Of a stretch of 64,000 nt of DNA, positions 23,623 to 34,981 are shown piece after piece (within the stretch, counting starts at the first letter, position 1; the number at the start of each line of letters is the position of its first letter). The translations under genes and the position numbers were made by a program. The DNA lies in contig NC_135256.1 in assembly GCF_964204865.1 (NCBI RefSeq), positions 19,187,703 to 19,251,702 on the forward strand, in the 5' to 3' direction. Below the pieces are notes generated by a model. That model did no database searches, had not been told where the DNA came from, and saw nothing but the letters and a program-made list of their open reading frames with translations. Source of the stretch: Styela clava (Eukaryota > Chordata > Ascidiacea > Stolidobranchia > Styelidae).

Positions 23623-26600
23623 CTGTTAATTTACATTAGGTTCTTGAGTATATTATGTGACTGCACACAAATTATTTAGGAATATTGATTTTTAGATTGA
23701 AAGCATAAAATATTAGTTGTGATGACAATTCCTCATTAGATTTCGCGAATCTTCCCAGCCACTGGAAATGATTACTGTCATATTAGCTGGAAATACAAAA
23801 CAAAAAATCGTTTTCTTTTCAAGCGTTGTTATAACTATGATCAAAAAAATCAGATGAATACTTCTATCTTCAAAGAAGCACAAAAAATGAAATAGCACAC
23901 CGACATGTTGTTGCCGTATTACAGCAGCGTATATAGCAAGGGAACGAGTTAATGTGGAAGATGTAGTTGATTGCAAAACTATCTAAATACTAACAATAGA
24001 TTCAAAATATATAACATGACAGCCGCAACAGATTATGAATACTATCTATATAACACACCAGCGACTATAGGGCAAGCCACACAAAAAACAGTCACAACAA
24101 AACATTTCTTATTGTATCTCTTATTGTAAGCACAATGCAAGTACTGAAATGGCGTATTCATCATCAAGCCGTTCACAAGGTAAGAGTGCTTTAATAGTAT
24201 ATATTTCTGTTGATGACAGTTGATGGAACATTACTGGCTGAACTGAATGAGTACCATTTTTCAGAAGTCGTCACAGGAAAATAACAACGCCCGGCAAGGA
24301 CAAACAAAAAGAAAAGGCACAGCATTCACTGAAACGTGAAAATTAGTGCATATACCTTTTGTCTCTGAATGTTGAAGATACGCATCCTTGATAACATCTC
24401 GTAGAATTTGATAAATCACACAGAAGTACAGAACACTGAAAACGAACACGATAATATTTTTGACTGTGTTAACCTATGGAACAAAAGAAGCACACTGACA
24501 GTCTATTTATTTCTCGAATCATACAAACCTGTATATAAACTGCTGCATCTTCTTTCGAAGCAAGTAGTTTGTCTGCAAATTGAAACGCTTGTATGCTGAA
24601 TCTGTTTTCTAGAGGATTAGTTGATGTATATTCTTCCATAGTAGGATCTTCAAGGCAACTGGGTAAAAAAACATAGCAAATATGCGTAACATTATAAGAT
24701 AGAAACAACTTGATACCTGACTTTTATTCTCAATCAAATCCAACCAAATGGCTGATTTTTACACATTTTCGCAAAAATTGAATATTTGTTTTTGAGGGGA
24801 ATACATTTAAACTCTTTCTCTCAGTAAGAATACAAAATAGATTATGTTTTTTTTCTTTCACCAACAAGCGAACGGTTTGGTAGATCCATTTTTCCTTTAC
24901 TAGCTTATGTATGAGGCCCCTAATATGGAATTGTTTGAATATGTGCATTTATTAAATTAAAATTTAGGGTAATCAAAAATTTACCCAGCTGATATAAATG
25001 GATATTGTAAAGTTGTTGCAGTTATCGTCTCGGTCGACAACGCCACGCACTCTTCCGTAAACAAAGTCAAATCGGCCCGCCCAACTGCTAGAAGTGCAAA
25101 GTATATGTCATCGTTGATGGAAACTTCTACTGGATATTCAGCTGGACTATAAGGTGTCTGAAATGAGAGAATATGATAGGACATTATCTGATGGGCAGAA
25201 TCCGAAATCTCATAAATGACGTTCTTAGTTAAATCTTTAAAAACGGGCTTAATCTCAATGATATTAGAGTTACCCGTTGGTTCGGATTCTTGTCCATCAT
25301 TCGCGATTTAAGAGACAAATAAATTCACAAATCCATTTTACCTTGTTCTGGTTCTTATGACTTAAACGTCTAATCATAATCAAACAAGAAACGTTCAACA
25401 AAGAATTAATATGAAGCTTACCATGAAACTTTCTGTACGGTAAATATCAAACGAAAACACAAATGTTCCCATTCCTTCAATAGAAACCTCGTTCTGTACA
25501 TTATCACCGGTAATTGGAACTTCCGGTACAAAAGATCCGGTTAAATTTGATGTTGCTGGTAAAGTACAAACAACTGATATCTGTACCCATTCACCTCTCG
25601 TTATGACAGAGCTGGATCCAGAATAATCTCCCTTATAGACGAAAATGTCGGTTCGGTATTGGATACCCGCGGCACTCGACTGCAAAAGGAGATTTTCATT
25701 ACAAAGACAAACTCGACAAATTTTTGCTAAAGGTATTGCGACAGATTGTCAGCTTTAATTAGATAATGCTGCTCCAAATTTCATTCAATAAGCATCCAGG
25801 AATATATATGCATACGTGGATTAAGGCATGAATGAACATGACCAGTGGCAGAATTCGAAGAATTTTTTTCATTTCTGTTTTTGGAACGTCGTAATAATCA
25901 GTTAACTTGATCTTGTTTCTTAAAGCTACGAATAAGTTCGGCATAGTTTTGTAAAATGAGGAAACTTGTTATGGGACTCCTGTAGTATGCGAACCAAGAT
26001 GGCGGACACCGGAACGTAGTATGTGTACCAGTTTAGGGTTGGGTCATAATTTTATTCTAATTTTCCTTATTTTAGTTCTATTACGAGTTCGGCCAAGTGA
26101 CTCCCGTAGTATTTGTACCTGAAAGTATGGCTTAACCCTAACCTGGTACACATACTACGTTCCGGTGTACGCCATCTTGGTTCACATTCACATACTACGG
26201 TAGTATCCTTGTTATTAGTGAGTTCGATACAATAGAGAACTTAAAATGTTGAATTTTATCAATGGATATGAATGTCTTTGTCTACTTTAAAAATTGTTCT
26301 TCTATATAAAGATTGCCGGCAGCACTGGTGATTTTAAAACCAAACTTCAAGCTGAATTGAAACGCACAAGACTCGTTATTGCTGAAAAATATGACTTCAC
26401 GATATGAAGAATACACTTTGAATGAGTTTATCTAAAGGTTTTAATTGGGGTAATCGCCGAAGTGAATTAATTCTCTATCGACTGTTAGGTTTCATTCCCG
26501 CTTAGTTTAATTAACCTCAGTTGTCATCCCGCATTGATCACTGGCCAATGAGAGATGCTGTTGGGAAGTTCCTCCGGTTGACTGACATTCTGAATTTAGA

Positions 26601-29600
26601 TTATTGTGTTCTCCAGCGAATATAACTTCTTCAGATGCACAGTTTGCAATGCTAATATTCATTGTGTGGCCGTCACATGCAACCGTAGAATTGGCTGTGG
26701 AGAAAATAAAAGATATAGCGTATAACTTATCCTTATTAGTTTCCATTATTATCTCTCTCATATGCGGCTCCGAATCTCAATGTTAAGTGATCTTGCAACA
26801 CAGATTCAACGGTACTCCGGTAGTATCTGTACCAGGTTAGGATCAGGTCATAATTTTATTCCGATTTTCCTTATTTTAATCATATTACAAGTTCGGGGAC
26901 AGTCTGTGTTATCCAAGTAAATATCCCCTTGCCCATAGGTTTCAGTCCCTTTACCCAACTCGATGTAAAATAGACCAACAATATTTTTATATACAATATT
27001 TTGCCCATCAAGACTGGCGGGCCATGGAAGTATGAAGTGAAAGTTACATTTTATGGACAATATTTACAGTGTTACAAAAGCAAAAGTGGAAACCGATAAG
27101 CCTCATGCCAAAACACAATTTTATCGCAATCCTAACAAAATTCCTTGAGCCATCTTTTGCAAAAACAGAAAAATTTGGTTTTAGTTTGGTTGTGACAGCA
27201 TCAGGCGGGACATATTGAATTACTTAATGGGTCGGATTTGGCCCGCGGGCCGTAGTTTGCCCACGTCTTCTCTGGATCAATGCTCAAATATATGAAAACG
27301 ACGTGACTCCAATGAATACCCACCCATGCTCCCCTATGCGATCTACTCTGTTATCTGCAAATGCAAATGATTCGAGTTGCAAATCAAGTATAATCAGCGT
27401 AGTAGTGATACATGGGTACCATCTGTTTGTCGAGTAGATACCTAAATAGTCCGGCGCACTTCCACGTGGTGGTGCAATATGTGCAGAAATGGCATCATTT
27501 TGAGTAAACATAGAGACCTCAGGACTCTGACAATATTTGAAAATGAAAAATCACAAATCTACTCTAAGATGAATCTTGGAGTAGTGCTGAGTAATATCCG
27601 CTTTATCAAGTTTTGGGGTACCCACACGAAATAAAAATAAAATGGGTTGTCGCCTAGTTTGTTATTGATCCTTATTTTAAAAGAATAAATATACAGAGTA
27701 AACTATGACTGTAATAATTACAGCTGTAAAGTTAATTGTGTTGTAGCTTGATTTTTTCAAATATCAAACTGTCTTAAGGGTGATTTCAATCAGATCGGTT
27801 ATTGGATTCGAAGTGGACCTTTGAACCGTTTTGGGATTACCTATCGATCTTGATCAGTGAGTATGTTGATATGTATTTGTCTGTTTGTCTGTTAGATACA
27901 TGCGATATCTCACGAAAGCGAGGTTGAATCTGCTCCAATGCATTCATCATATCTCGGACCTGAAGCCTATTGATTTCGGATGACTAATGTCGTATAATTA
28001 GCGAGTTATTAATCAATTAGTGATGAAGAGATCTATGAAGAGATTTTTGCAAAGCGAGTGAACGTGTATGACCTAGATTTTTGAGGCGAGAGATCGCATG
28101 TGCTGAGCGTGTATGGCTGTATGCGATGCGCAAGTTTCCATCGGAAAGTTCCCACGCTATTGAATCAGACAGAGCGAAGGATACACGCTGCTAGATTGAT
28201 AAGTCCGCGATCTCTGATCGATATCTCGTTATGTTGTTCTTGTTAGTATTCTTCGTTTTGTTGTTGTTGTTGTTGTAAAAAAATTGATTTTTTCTTTAAC
28301 GACTGTATCAATCGCTTTGAATTTTTTTGTGGTTGAAAATTGTTGTTTTTGCTAGAAGGCTATTAATTTCATTTGTTTCTAAATTTCTTATGAATTTCAT
28401 TCACGAGAACGCCGTTTTAATCCGCTAAGCGTGACGGCCTACTACAAAACCTTCGTTTATCGATGAGATACTGTATACAAGCTACGGTGAGGTGATGTGA
28501 AGGGTAAGGTACTGCAAGTAAAAAAAAATATTACTACAATTGTGAGACGAATCATTTGGTATTTTTATTCAAACCGAGATTGGGCGTATGAATCATCATC
28601 GTCACAGGACCTGGGAATCGTAGGACGGCTCGGCTACTGGTACCGGTACTCGTTAGGTACGATGAAATATTTTCGTAAATTTTGAGCAAAATATTTCGTT
28701 TTGGCCTTTGTGCCATGTATATTTGAGCATTGCTCTCTTGTTCAGTTTATATATCCATAAGTATGAAACTATTTGAAAATGATTTAATCTACTTACGGAG
28801 ACAAGTTTTTTCGTTTTCGTGAAGCGACCAACATTCTTGCTTGCAGCTGCAGGAATGCGAGTATGTGCCAGCTATACAATCGTCACTGCATCCACCATTA
28901 TCAACATCGCATTGATCAATTGCTATTTGTCAAAATAAGAATACGGTCCGATAGAGAATGTGTATATAAATATATTTATATTAGGCTCCTTCGTAGTTCG
29001 AGAATCTAAATCTTTAGATCATCTAAGCTTACACGTGAATAATAAAATAAAAATCGAAAAAATAGTCGGTATTGGCAGCATATTGAACAAACCAAACAAA
29101 AATATTTACCTGTTACTTCAATGGTGAAGCATCTTTGTTCTGCTCGTAGCCTGTAACAGAGTATTGATTGAAATGACATTCATAGGCGATTCTTATTTTT
29201 AGTAATAAAATCCAACTTTACCCTCCAGAATCGACGGCGTAGTAACAAACTGTGTGAATTCCTGATTGCTTGGAAGTTGGATTCCAAATCATGCTAGATG
29301 CATGTAAATCGCTTCCAAGATAAACTATGCCAGTCTGATATAAACCAACTGGCCCAATGACAATAAACTGTGTTATGCTGGAAAAAATGTTTTGAATGTT
29401 AGCGCGTTAGAATAAATAATCAAGATGGAAGTACACATCGGAGAAGTTCTCTGCACATCTACTTGTTAAAATTCGACGTACTTACTTGTAGATTAGCCTG
29501 GATTATGATTTGTATATCTTGACGGAAAATTAGCACATTTTGAAGCTGTTTTATATTAAAAATGTTGAGTTTACTTGTGTACTGCTATAATTCAATAAAT

Positions 29601-32418
29601 TTAATAATATTACAAAGGCTAAAAAACAGGGTTAAAAATGCAGCTTCACCTTCCCCCTGAAACACTCGGATACGCATATAGGGTCTCGTTGAAGGTATCA
29701 GTTTCAGATATTACAAAAATTTCTCCGTCCTGAATGGCATACGATGGATAAGTTGGATTCACGTTGCATGACGATGCGGATGAAACTAAAAATAAATTAT
29801 TTTTCTAATTGATATACTGGGGTGAATATGTGTTGAAAATCTTCACATAAAAAAACATACTGTCTATGAGAAACTGCAATGGAATTGTACTCAACACATC
29901 CAAAGGTGTGCGCTCTCCACTTCCATCAACAGTTATAGTTTTTTGTGGATGGTCCTCCAACATTAAAGCAATTGCAGCTAGGTAGATTCCACCTCCCCCG
30001 TTATATTGAAGAGTGCAAGTTTCCTCGTAAAAGAAGATATATATATAGTAAGCGACGCAGTACTGTAGCTTCACTAAAGAATGGTTTCGCTCCGCACAAC
30101 TTGTAGCAGTCGCATCGCAAGGGTCAATTATATCATTCTTCTAATCTCGATATGATCAGGCTCACGCTTCCCGCCACTTAATACAATTGTCACGACTGAA
30201 TTTTGATTTTCATTTCAATTGAATTTCAGTAATTCATTTTAAACTATAAATTACTTTATGGTGTAGGGAGTACATAAGGATAGTTAATATGTATTTTAAT
30301 GTTTATTACCATGTATTGTTAATAGTGCATGTTATTCGCCTAAAACAAGATCGTTGCTCCAATTCATTTCCTTAATGATATTTTTTACTCGCACAGTGTT
30401 GCTCGTCTTTATTGTTCTTTGTTAGTTAGAAATTCAGTTTCAACACATATACTGGCGTTAAAGATTTAAGTGTATTTTGATAGCTGTATTCGGATTGGAT
30501 TGTACATCTTTACAATATACAAACATTTGGCATTCAATATATTTTGTGCTTATCGACTTCTGAGGAGTTCAGATGGGAGTTACACTCTTTTGTTACACTA
30601 TTGAACGGATGTCAAATAACATGTGAGTGCAGACACACAGATTGGGCCAATCTCCCTCATAATGGAAAGACTAAAAAATATACCTCTATCAATGAAATGT
30701 AAGGAAAAGATCCACAAACTCCGCCGCATTCATTTGCGCTGATCGCATATCTGCAGGTAACCTTATCGTTGTCATCGTCAACAGCATGGATAACAATATC
30801 ACTGGCACAACCCAATTGAAGTCTGATAAAAGAAATTGATTTTATCAATAATCGACGTAAATAGTACTAAATAAGAATAAGTTATTTTTCTTGAGATTAG
30901 TATATAAGGATATCTAGAATAAGACATTTTCAATGCAAACGACTAAAAACGTTTTTTTTATTTTTTACACCTAAAAAATACGAAAGGAGAGCAAAACTTG
31001 TTAGTGGAGATTATGGAAATATGGTCCAATATGACGGCCACACAAACAGACTGATTTCTTCAAAATAGGCAAAATCCAACCCCACATGCCAAGCATATAC
31101 GCGACAATAACCTAGGTATATAGTATTGGCAAATATACTAAGAACATGGTTGAGATCTTGCTCTGAATCTGCGTTTACATTACATACGTAAAAAAGCTAG
31201 CGCAATGCGTATATTGCTCAAACTATTTTCGAGGTTCATAAGTAATATCATTAAAATAAAATAAAATATATATCTGTTACCTCACCACTGGTGCGCTGAG
31301 AGTTCTTGGTGACGTATTCACCTTACCGGTATCGTTTCTAATTCCGACATCTATGCCTAGGAGGGGAACGGCCCATCTGCCCCCAGCTCCGCCATACAAG
31401 CCCCCGATCCAGGCATTGCCCTCAAATCTGCCACAGGAGACAAATTTTATGAGAAAAAAATTGTTTTCAAAATTCAACTTAAATAAATGTTGTTTATATT
31501 GTTAAATGAAACTTTAAAACTTTTCGAGTTCTGATAACAACACGCAACTATTAAAAATTAACAAGACTATTTATAAATATAGTATGACACGAACTCATAG
31601 TTTAGTTTACAACAATAGTTCTTGAACTTCAAAGCACCATCGTCACCGCACAGCACTCTATAAAACAACAACGCCTCCAATCAATACAAAAAAGGCTGAG
31701 TTGCAGAAAAAAATTATTTACAAAGAAAGAACGTATAGCCTACTTCAGAGCTATACAATCATCACACCAAGGCCATTGAGCAAACATTTTACTTGTATCA
31801 ATGCTTACGTAATATCGAAGGTCGATGAGGCGGTGATATTGGTAAGGAAGCTATTATAACCGTACGCCCAGTTTTCCGCAATATCATAAGTGGTGCATTT
31901 AATAGCTGTAGAATGAGGGAAATCGGAGCTCGACGCTCCATCAAGTACCCAATTTCCATTACCACCGTATCCTTCGTTCTGGTAAAAAATCGTGTTGTCA
32001 TCGCACCTTATAGAATCAGAATCTCGTCGCCAACCAAGACGAAAACTAATTTCCATCTTCAAAACAAAAGAAAATAATAGGAATAGTAAAATTTTCGAAA
32101 ATTAGTATCGACAATTAAATTAACATCTAAAGCTACGAGGTTTAGCTAGCGAACTAATATCGTCACATAATTAGACAGACACCAAATGTCCAAACTCAAA
32201 CATCTCATAATTTGAATGGCGAAAGTTAGTCTGCAGCAATTTCTAAACCAATATTTCTGTTACTAAATATAACTTGTAATAAACTCAATTTTTACCTCGT
32301 TTGTGTTCCCGGTTGACCTGATGTGTTTCCATGATACCGTTCCACCTCGAAAATGCGAAGCATTAGCTACCATGAGCGTGGAAAATAAAAAAACGCAGAA
32401 TTGAATGCAATAAAGCAT
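22629..32418 (-). CDS. ZP/EGF-domain membrane protein, gene 1 (complete, 16 exons)
   Basis: Coding exons in transcript order: 32296-32418, 31809-32056, 31281-31427, 30684-30822, 29861-30023, 29650-29785, 29222-29377, 29110-29150, 28797-28922, 26516-26694, 25422-25679, 24985-25157, 24529-24658, 24356-24435, 23441-23622, 22629-22705. All junctions are GT-AG and the phases close to 2358 nt, giving 785 residues. Order: signal peptide (about 1-20), HFRGGT module (about 21-219), middle module (220-384), EGF (385-426), ZP domain (about 430-697), furin site RDKR, acidic linker, C-terminal membrane segment. ZP proteins polymerise into egg coats and other extracellular matrices after furin cleavage; in ascidians the vitelline coat is built from such proteins. 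An egg-coat or epithelial matrix role is an inference. I know predicted animal proteins with a similar N-terminus but no characterised name. Transposons lie in introns 9 and 10. Confidence 0.88.
24356..26694 (-). other. Gene 1 exons 10-14: ZP domain
   Basis: ZP-N: exon 10 (VACDGHTMNISIANC ... NSEC ... QCGMTTE) and exon 11 (SSAAGIQY ... VITRGEWVQISVVCTLP), the pattern 'C...C...CG...I-Y...I-x-R...C'. ZP-C: exon 12 (DIYFALLAV ... LTLFTEECVA), exon 13 (GCLEDPTM ... RFSIQAFQFA ... AAVYIQ) and exon 14 (CSVLLCDLSNTTRCYQGC). The last block is the characteristic cysteine cluster at the end of ZP-C. It ends FRDKR, matching the R-x-K/R-R furin consensus found at this place in secreted ZP proteins. Confidence 0.9.
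25965..26215. mobile_element. MITE of 235 bp in intron 10 of ZP gene 1
   Basis: The element is 25973-26207. Long inverted arms carry 'gtagtatg', 'aaccaagatggcg', 'acaccggaacgtagtatgtg' and 'taccag.ttagggtt'. An 8-bp direct repeat cttgttat flanks it (25965-25972 and 26208-26215). It has no coding capacity. A half copy sits at about 26812-26900 and a shorter relative at 16977-17066. Confidence 0.8.
26812..26900. mobile_element. Half copy of the 235-bp MITE
   Basis: 'ggtactccggtagtatctgtaccaggttagg ... ataattttattc.gattttccttatttta ... acaagttcgg' matches the left half of the element at 25973. The right arm is missing. It lies in intron 9 of ZP gene 1. Confidence 0.6.
27190..27330. mobile_element. 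Transposon fragments in intron 9 of ZP gene 1
   Basis: At 27225-27270, 'ttggcccgcgggccgtagtt' followed by 'tgcccacgtctt' is the GC-rich end of a hAT-like element. At 27278-27330, 'caatgctcaaatatatg ... cgacgtgactc' matches the end of the Helentron-like family seen at 38127. Both are fragments. Confidence 0.5.
27800..28741 (+). mobile_element. Helentron-like repeat copy in intron 9 of ZP gene 1
   Basis: The right end 'GAGCATTGCTCTCTTGT' (to 28741) contains a GAGCA/TGCTC hairpin and matches the ends at 33120, 38127 and about 62533. Inside, 'tcgctttgaa', 'gtggttgaaaat', 'gctagaaggctatta' and a GTT-repeat tract (28256-28277) follow the order of the 38127-39443 copy. The left boundary is not defined; part of 27800-28200 may be another repeat. 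Confidence 0.55.
28797..28922 (-). other. Gene 1 exon 9: EGF-like domain
   Basis: The exon encodes DQCDVDNGGCSDDC followed by HSCSCKQECWSL and EKTC, the spacing of a calcium-binding-type EGF domain ('D-x-C...NGGC...C...C-x-C...C'). One additional cysteine (QEC; LNC in genes 2 and 3) makes seven, so one may pair outside the module. It lies directly before the ZP domain, the usual place for EGF modules in ZP proteins. Confidence 0.85.
29110..30023 (-). other. Gene 1 exons 5-8: middle extracellular module
   Basis: It starts with ETCTLQYNGGGGIYLAAIAL and PLQFLID (exon 5). Next come SSCNVNPTYPSYAIQDGE (exon 6), TQFIVIGPVGLYQTG ... SGIHTVCYYAVD (exon 7) and LRAEQRCFTIEVT (exon 8). The alternation of beta-strand-like segments and the ending 'VCYYAVD ... 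RCFTIEVT' resemble an immunoglobulin- or cadherin-like sandwich, but this is inference. Exon 8 is only 41 nt. Confidence 0.65.
30684..32418 (-). other. Gene 1 exons 1-4: signal peptide and HFRGGT N-terminal module
   Basis: Exon 1 encodes MLYCIQFCVFLFSTLMVANA, a clear signal peptide, followed directly by SHFRGGTVSWK. Exon 2 has FRLGWRRDSD, a pair of cysteines (RCDD and IKCTTY) and ENWAYGYNSF. Exon 3 is Gly/Trp-rich (AWIGGLYGGAGGRWAVPLLG) and exon 4 has DDDNDKVTCRYA and ECGGVCGSFPY. Gene 3 keeps all of these motifs at roughly two-thirds identity. This extracellular module matches no named domain I can assign with confidence. Confidence 0.75.
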
Positions 32419-33119
32419 TTTGTATATTTCTTGAAAACTCACAAATGCTTTCTATTGGTTGTACAATCTAAATAAAATATATTTTTATATTGTTAACAAC
32501 ACTCTTGACAGCCAATCATAATGGACGGAAAATAATTTTTTAACTGTACGGAATCGGTTTCGCAATGTAGGCTATGCCTGAAATGTTAAAGTGTTGAATT
32601 TCGTGTGAGGCGGTAAGTATGGGAGATATATATCCAGGAGTGCCTACATAGTTTGACCCAACTTTCTGACCACTGAGCCATTGCGCCAAACGTTTCAAAC
32701 CAAATGTTGAAACACATTAATCCTTGGACATATGCAGTGATCAGGTTCAAAATTTTAAGAACGACGGTTTTGCGCGAACTCGTGAGAACCTTTGAAATTC
32801 GCCATTGGGTGTATACAATCGAACAGAAAAAAGTGCATCTTGCATTCAAAGATTTGAATTTCAATTATATAAAGTCAAGCAAAAGTAAGAGGGGTGCGAT
32901 ATCTATCATCTTTTCTGTTCACGTTGATAGATATGCTGTTGTTCAATCCACATGGTGATATCTGAGCTGGTCTGTATAGGTATAAAACACTCGACCACTT
33001 GCTGATATTACAAATCCTGACTTCAGCTTTATTTAAAATATGAAAAAGTTGTCTTCTGAGTTTTCACAATGCAACGGAGACTTGCACAATGCAACGGGCT
33101 GCAAGCAAGTATAATTGTA

Positions 33120-33450
33120 ACAAGAGAACGATGCTCTAATACATGGACCCCAAATCCAAACTGAAGCAGTACGGGTATGCAATCTGTCACAGTGAGCTAC
33201 CGGTATGGCCTGACCACTAAATTGCTGACGCAAACGCGGATGACTTCGCACACACAAGAAAGCCCTTAGATCCCACAGAAATTTTCTCGTTAAATTTCGC
33301 GCAAAATACAATCTTTACCCACTGAAAATTTCAAAGCAATTGGTCCAGTAGATAATGTGGAAAGCGATTTTGTCATAACAACAAGAACCCGGAAAAGAAT
33401 TTTCACAACGAAAGTATCACAAAACTATCCATATGTGCATTTCGTGTCCA
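33120..33450 (-). mobile_element. Short Helentron-like element (331 bp)
   Basis: It begins ACAAGAGAACGATGCTCT and ends TTTCGTGTCCA, the same ends as the 1.3-kb copy at 38127-39443. The family core 'tttcaaagcaattggtccag' lies at 33329-33348, then 'aaagcgatttt' and an AAC/AAG-rich stretch. On the minus strand it sits between ...tat and tac..., a T|T junction without target duplication. Confidence 0.65.
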
Positions 33451-34434
33451 ATACTCAATGCGAACTGTCCCCCGTGGCGAACATGAATATCGTAGGAAAG
33501 GCGCACTGGTGGAAAAAGCGCATTCAAATATAGACATCGTGAGTAAATAATGAACTTCTGAAAAAAGAGTTCTCTTTTTTCTAAATTTCTCTCTTCCTTA
33601 GAGATAAGATCAATGTTGCGTTTGCGTCCTATTTTATTAAACTTATCCCACCATCGAAAACAATAACGCGTATGTAACATTGGCTATTTTATTTTTATAC
33701 CCGTATTTCAGGAAATTTTTGAATGCTGAATAAAAAAAATCAGTTGCAGGTAAGCTGTGCAATTTTTACAAGGTGTATTCAAACAAACACAAGAGCGGAT
33801 TTTACACAGAGAGGAGATGTTTTTATTGTCTTTGCAAAATGTCTTTTATGATGAAAAATGAAAAATAAATATTGTAAAAAGTTTATCGTTGAATGTGCAG
33901 ACCAATCTAATAAGGCAATCCTTCTAACACTAAACATCTTTCTTATTTACTTTAATATTGCCCAGATATTATAGGATTTTGTTTTTTATCAATTCTGAAA
34001 AAACAGCCTGATTTAAAAGAAGGCTTGTTTTAAATCAATTTCATTTTTCTGTGTCATTTGTATTTTTTTTATTGAAATAGCCCTTGCATCGCAGTGAAAC
34101 TACGCCAAAATGTTACGTTCTGGCAGCTGCATACGCTGCCGGAATAATAATATGAAAATGTAAGAAAAAATCTTTGCTTCGATTTCCATTTCCATCGCGT
34201 AACTTCATTGCGATTCAAGTTTGTACCTACACCAATATCATAAGATTTTAACAGGAATGTTTGTCCGAGATATCAGGGAGACGCCTTGAGCAAGAAGGGC
34301 AAGAAAAATAATGAGACATAGCTCACGGGCCTACTACAATCCGAAGGCAGTTCGATCAGGGGTCTGCTCCCCTATTAAATACGGCAAAACGAGTGCGTCA
34401 ATACAGTGATGTGGAATATACCTATTAGATCCTG

Positions 34435-34981
34435 GTTTAGACCGGTGGTACCCAAACTTTTTGAAAAAACTTCATGACGGAACCCTTGCAATTATTTTAA
34501 TAATTCCCGACAAAAGAATAGAAATCGCAATTCTAATGACATGTGTGACACCCAGTCTGTTTCGTTATTTGGTAAAAGAGCAAAAGGGCAGCGTCAGCTA
34601 CAGCTCTGCAGTTACTGTGTTTCCCCAAAAGTAAGACTGGGTCTTATTTCAATTTTCTTCCAAAAAATAACACTAGGGCTTATTTTCTGCATGGGGATGT
34701 CTTATATTTTCATTAATCAAAAACAAAATTACAAAGTAAAAAATTGCGAGATTTTCAAATATACAAAATATGAAACTATATATCCATTTTCTTATCAGTG
34801 TCTCCAGCGGTGATTGCGAAGCGGCAAAAGTCGACAAATGTGTAATTGCACATTTAAGCACTTAATTTTTGTATTAACAAGCTATTAGCCATATTACAGA
34901 TTTTTTTCGCGGACCCTCTGAAAGTTCTTCATGAACCCTAAAAGGTCCGCGGAGCCTAGTTTTGAAACCACTGGTTTGGAC
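34435..34981. mobile_element. hAT-like element (531 bp) with 8-bp target duplication
   Basis: The element is 34443-34973. The left end CGGTGGTACCCAAAC and the right end 'tttgaaaccactg' are inverted relatives of the CAGTGGTT-type hAT terminus. Flanks gtttagac (34435-34442) and gtttggac (34974-34981) match at 7 of 8 positions. No transposase frame is intact. Confidence 0.75.

Noticed and set aside
27284-27511. 75-codon minus-strand frame in intron 9 of ZP gene 1
   Set aside because: It overlaps a Helentron-like fragment, and the splice phases of the flanking exons 9 and 10 join directly without it.
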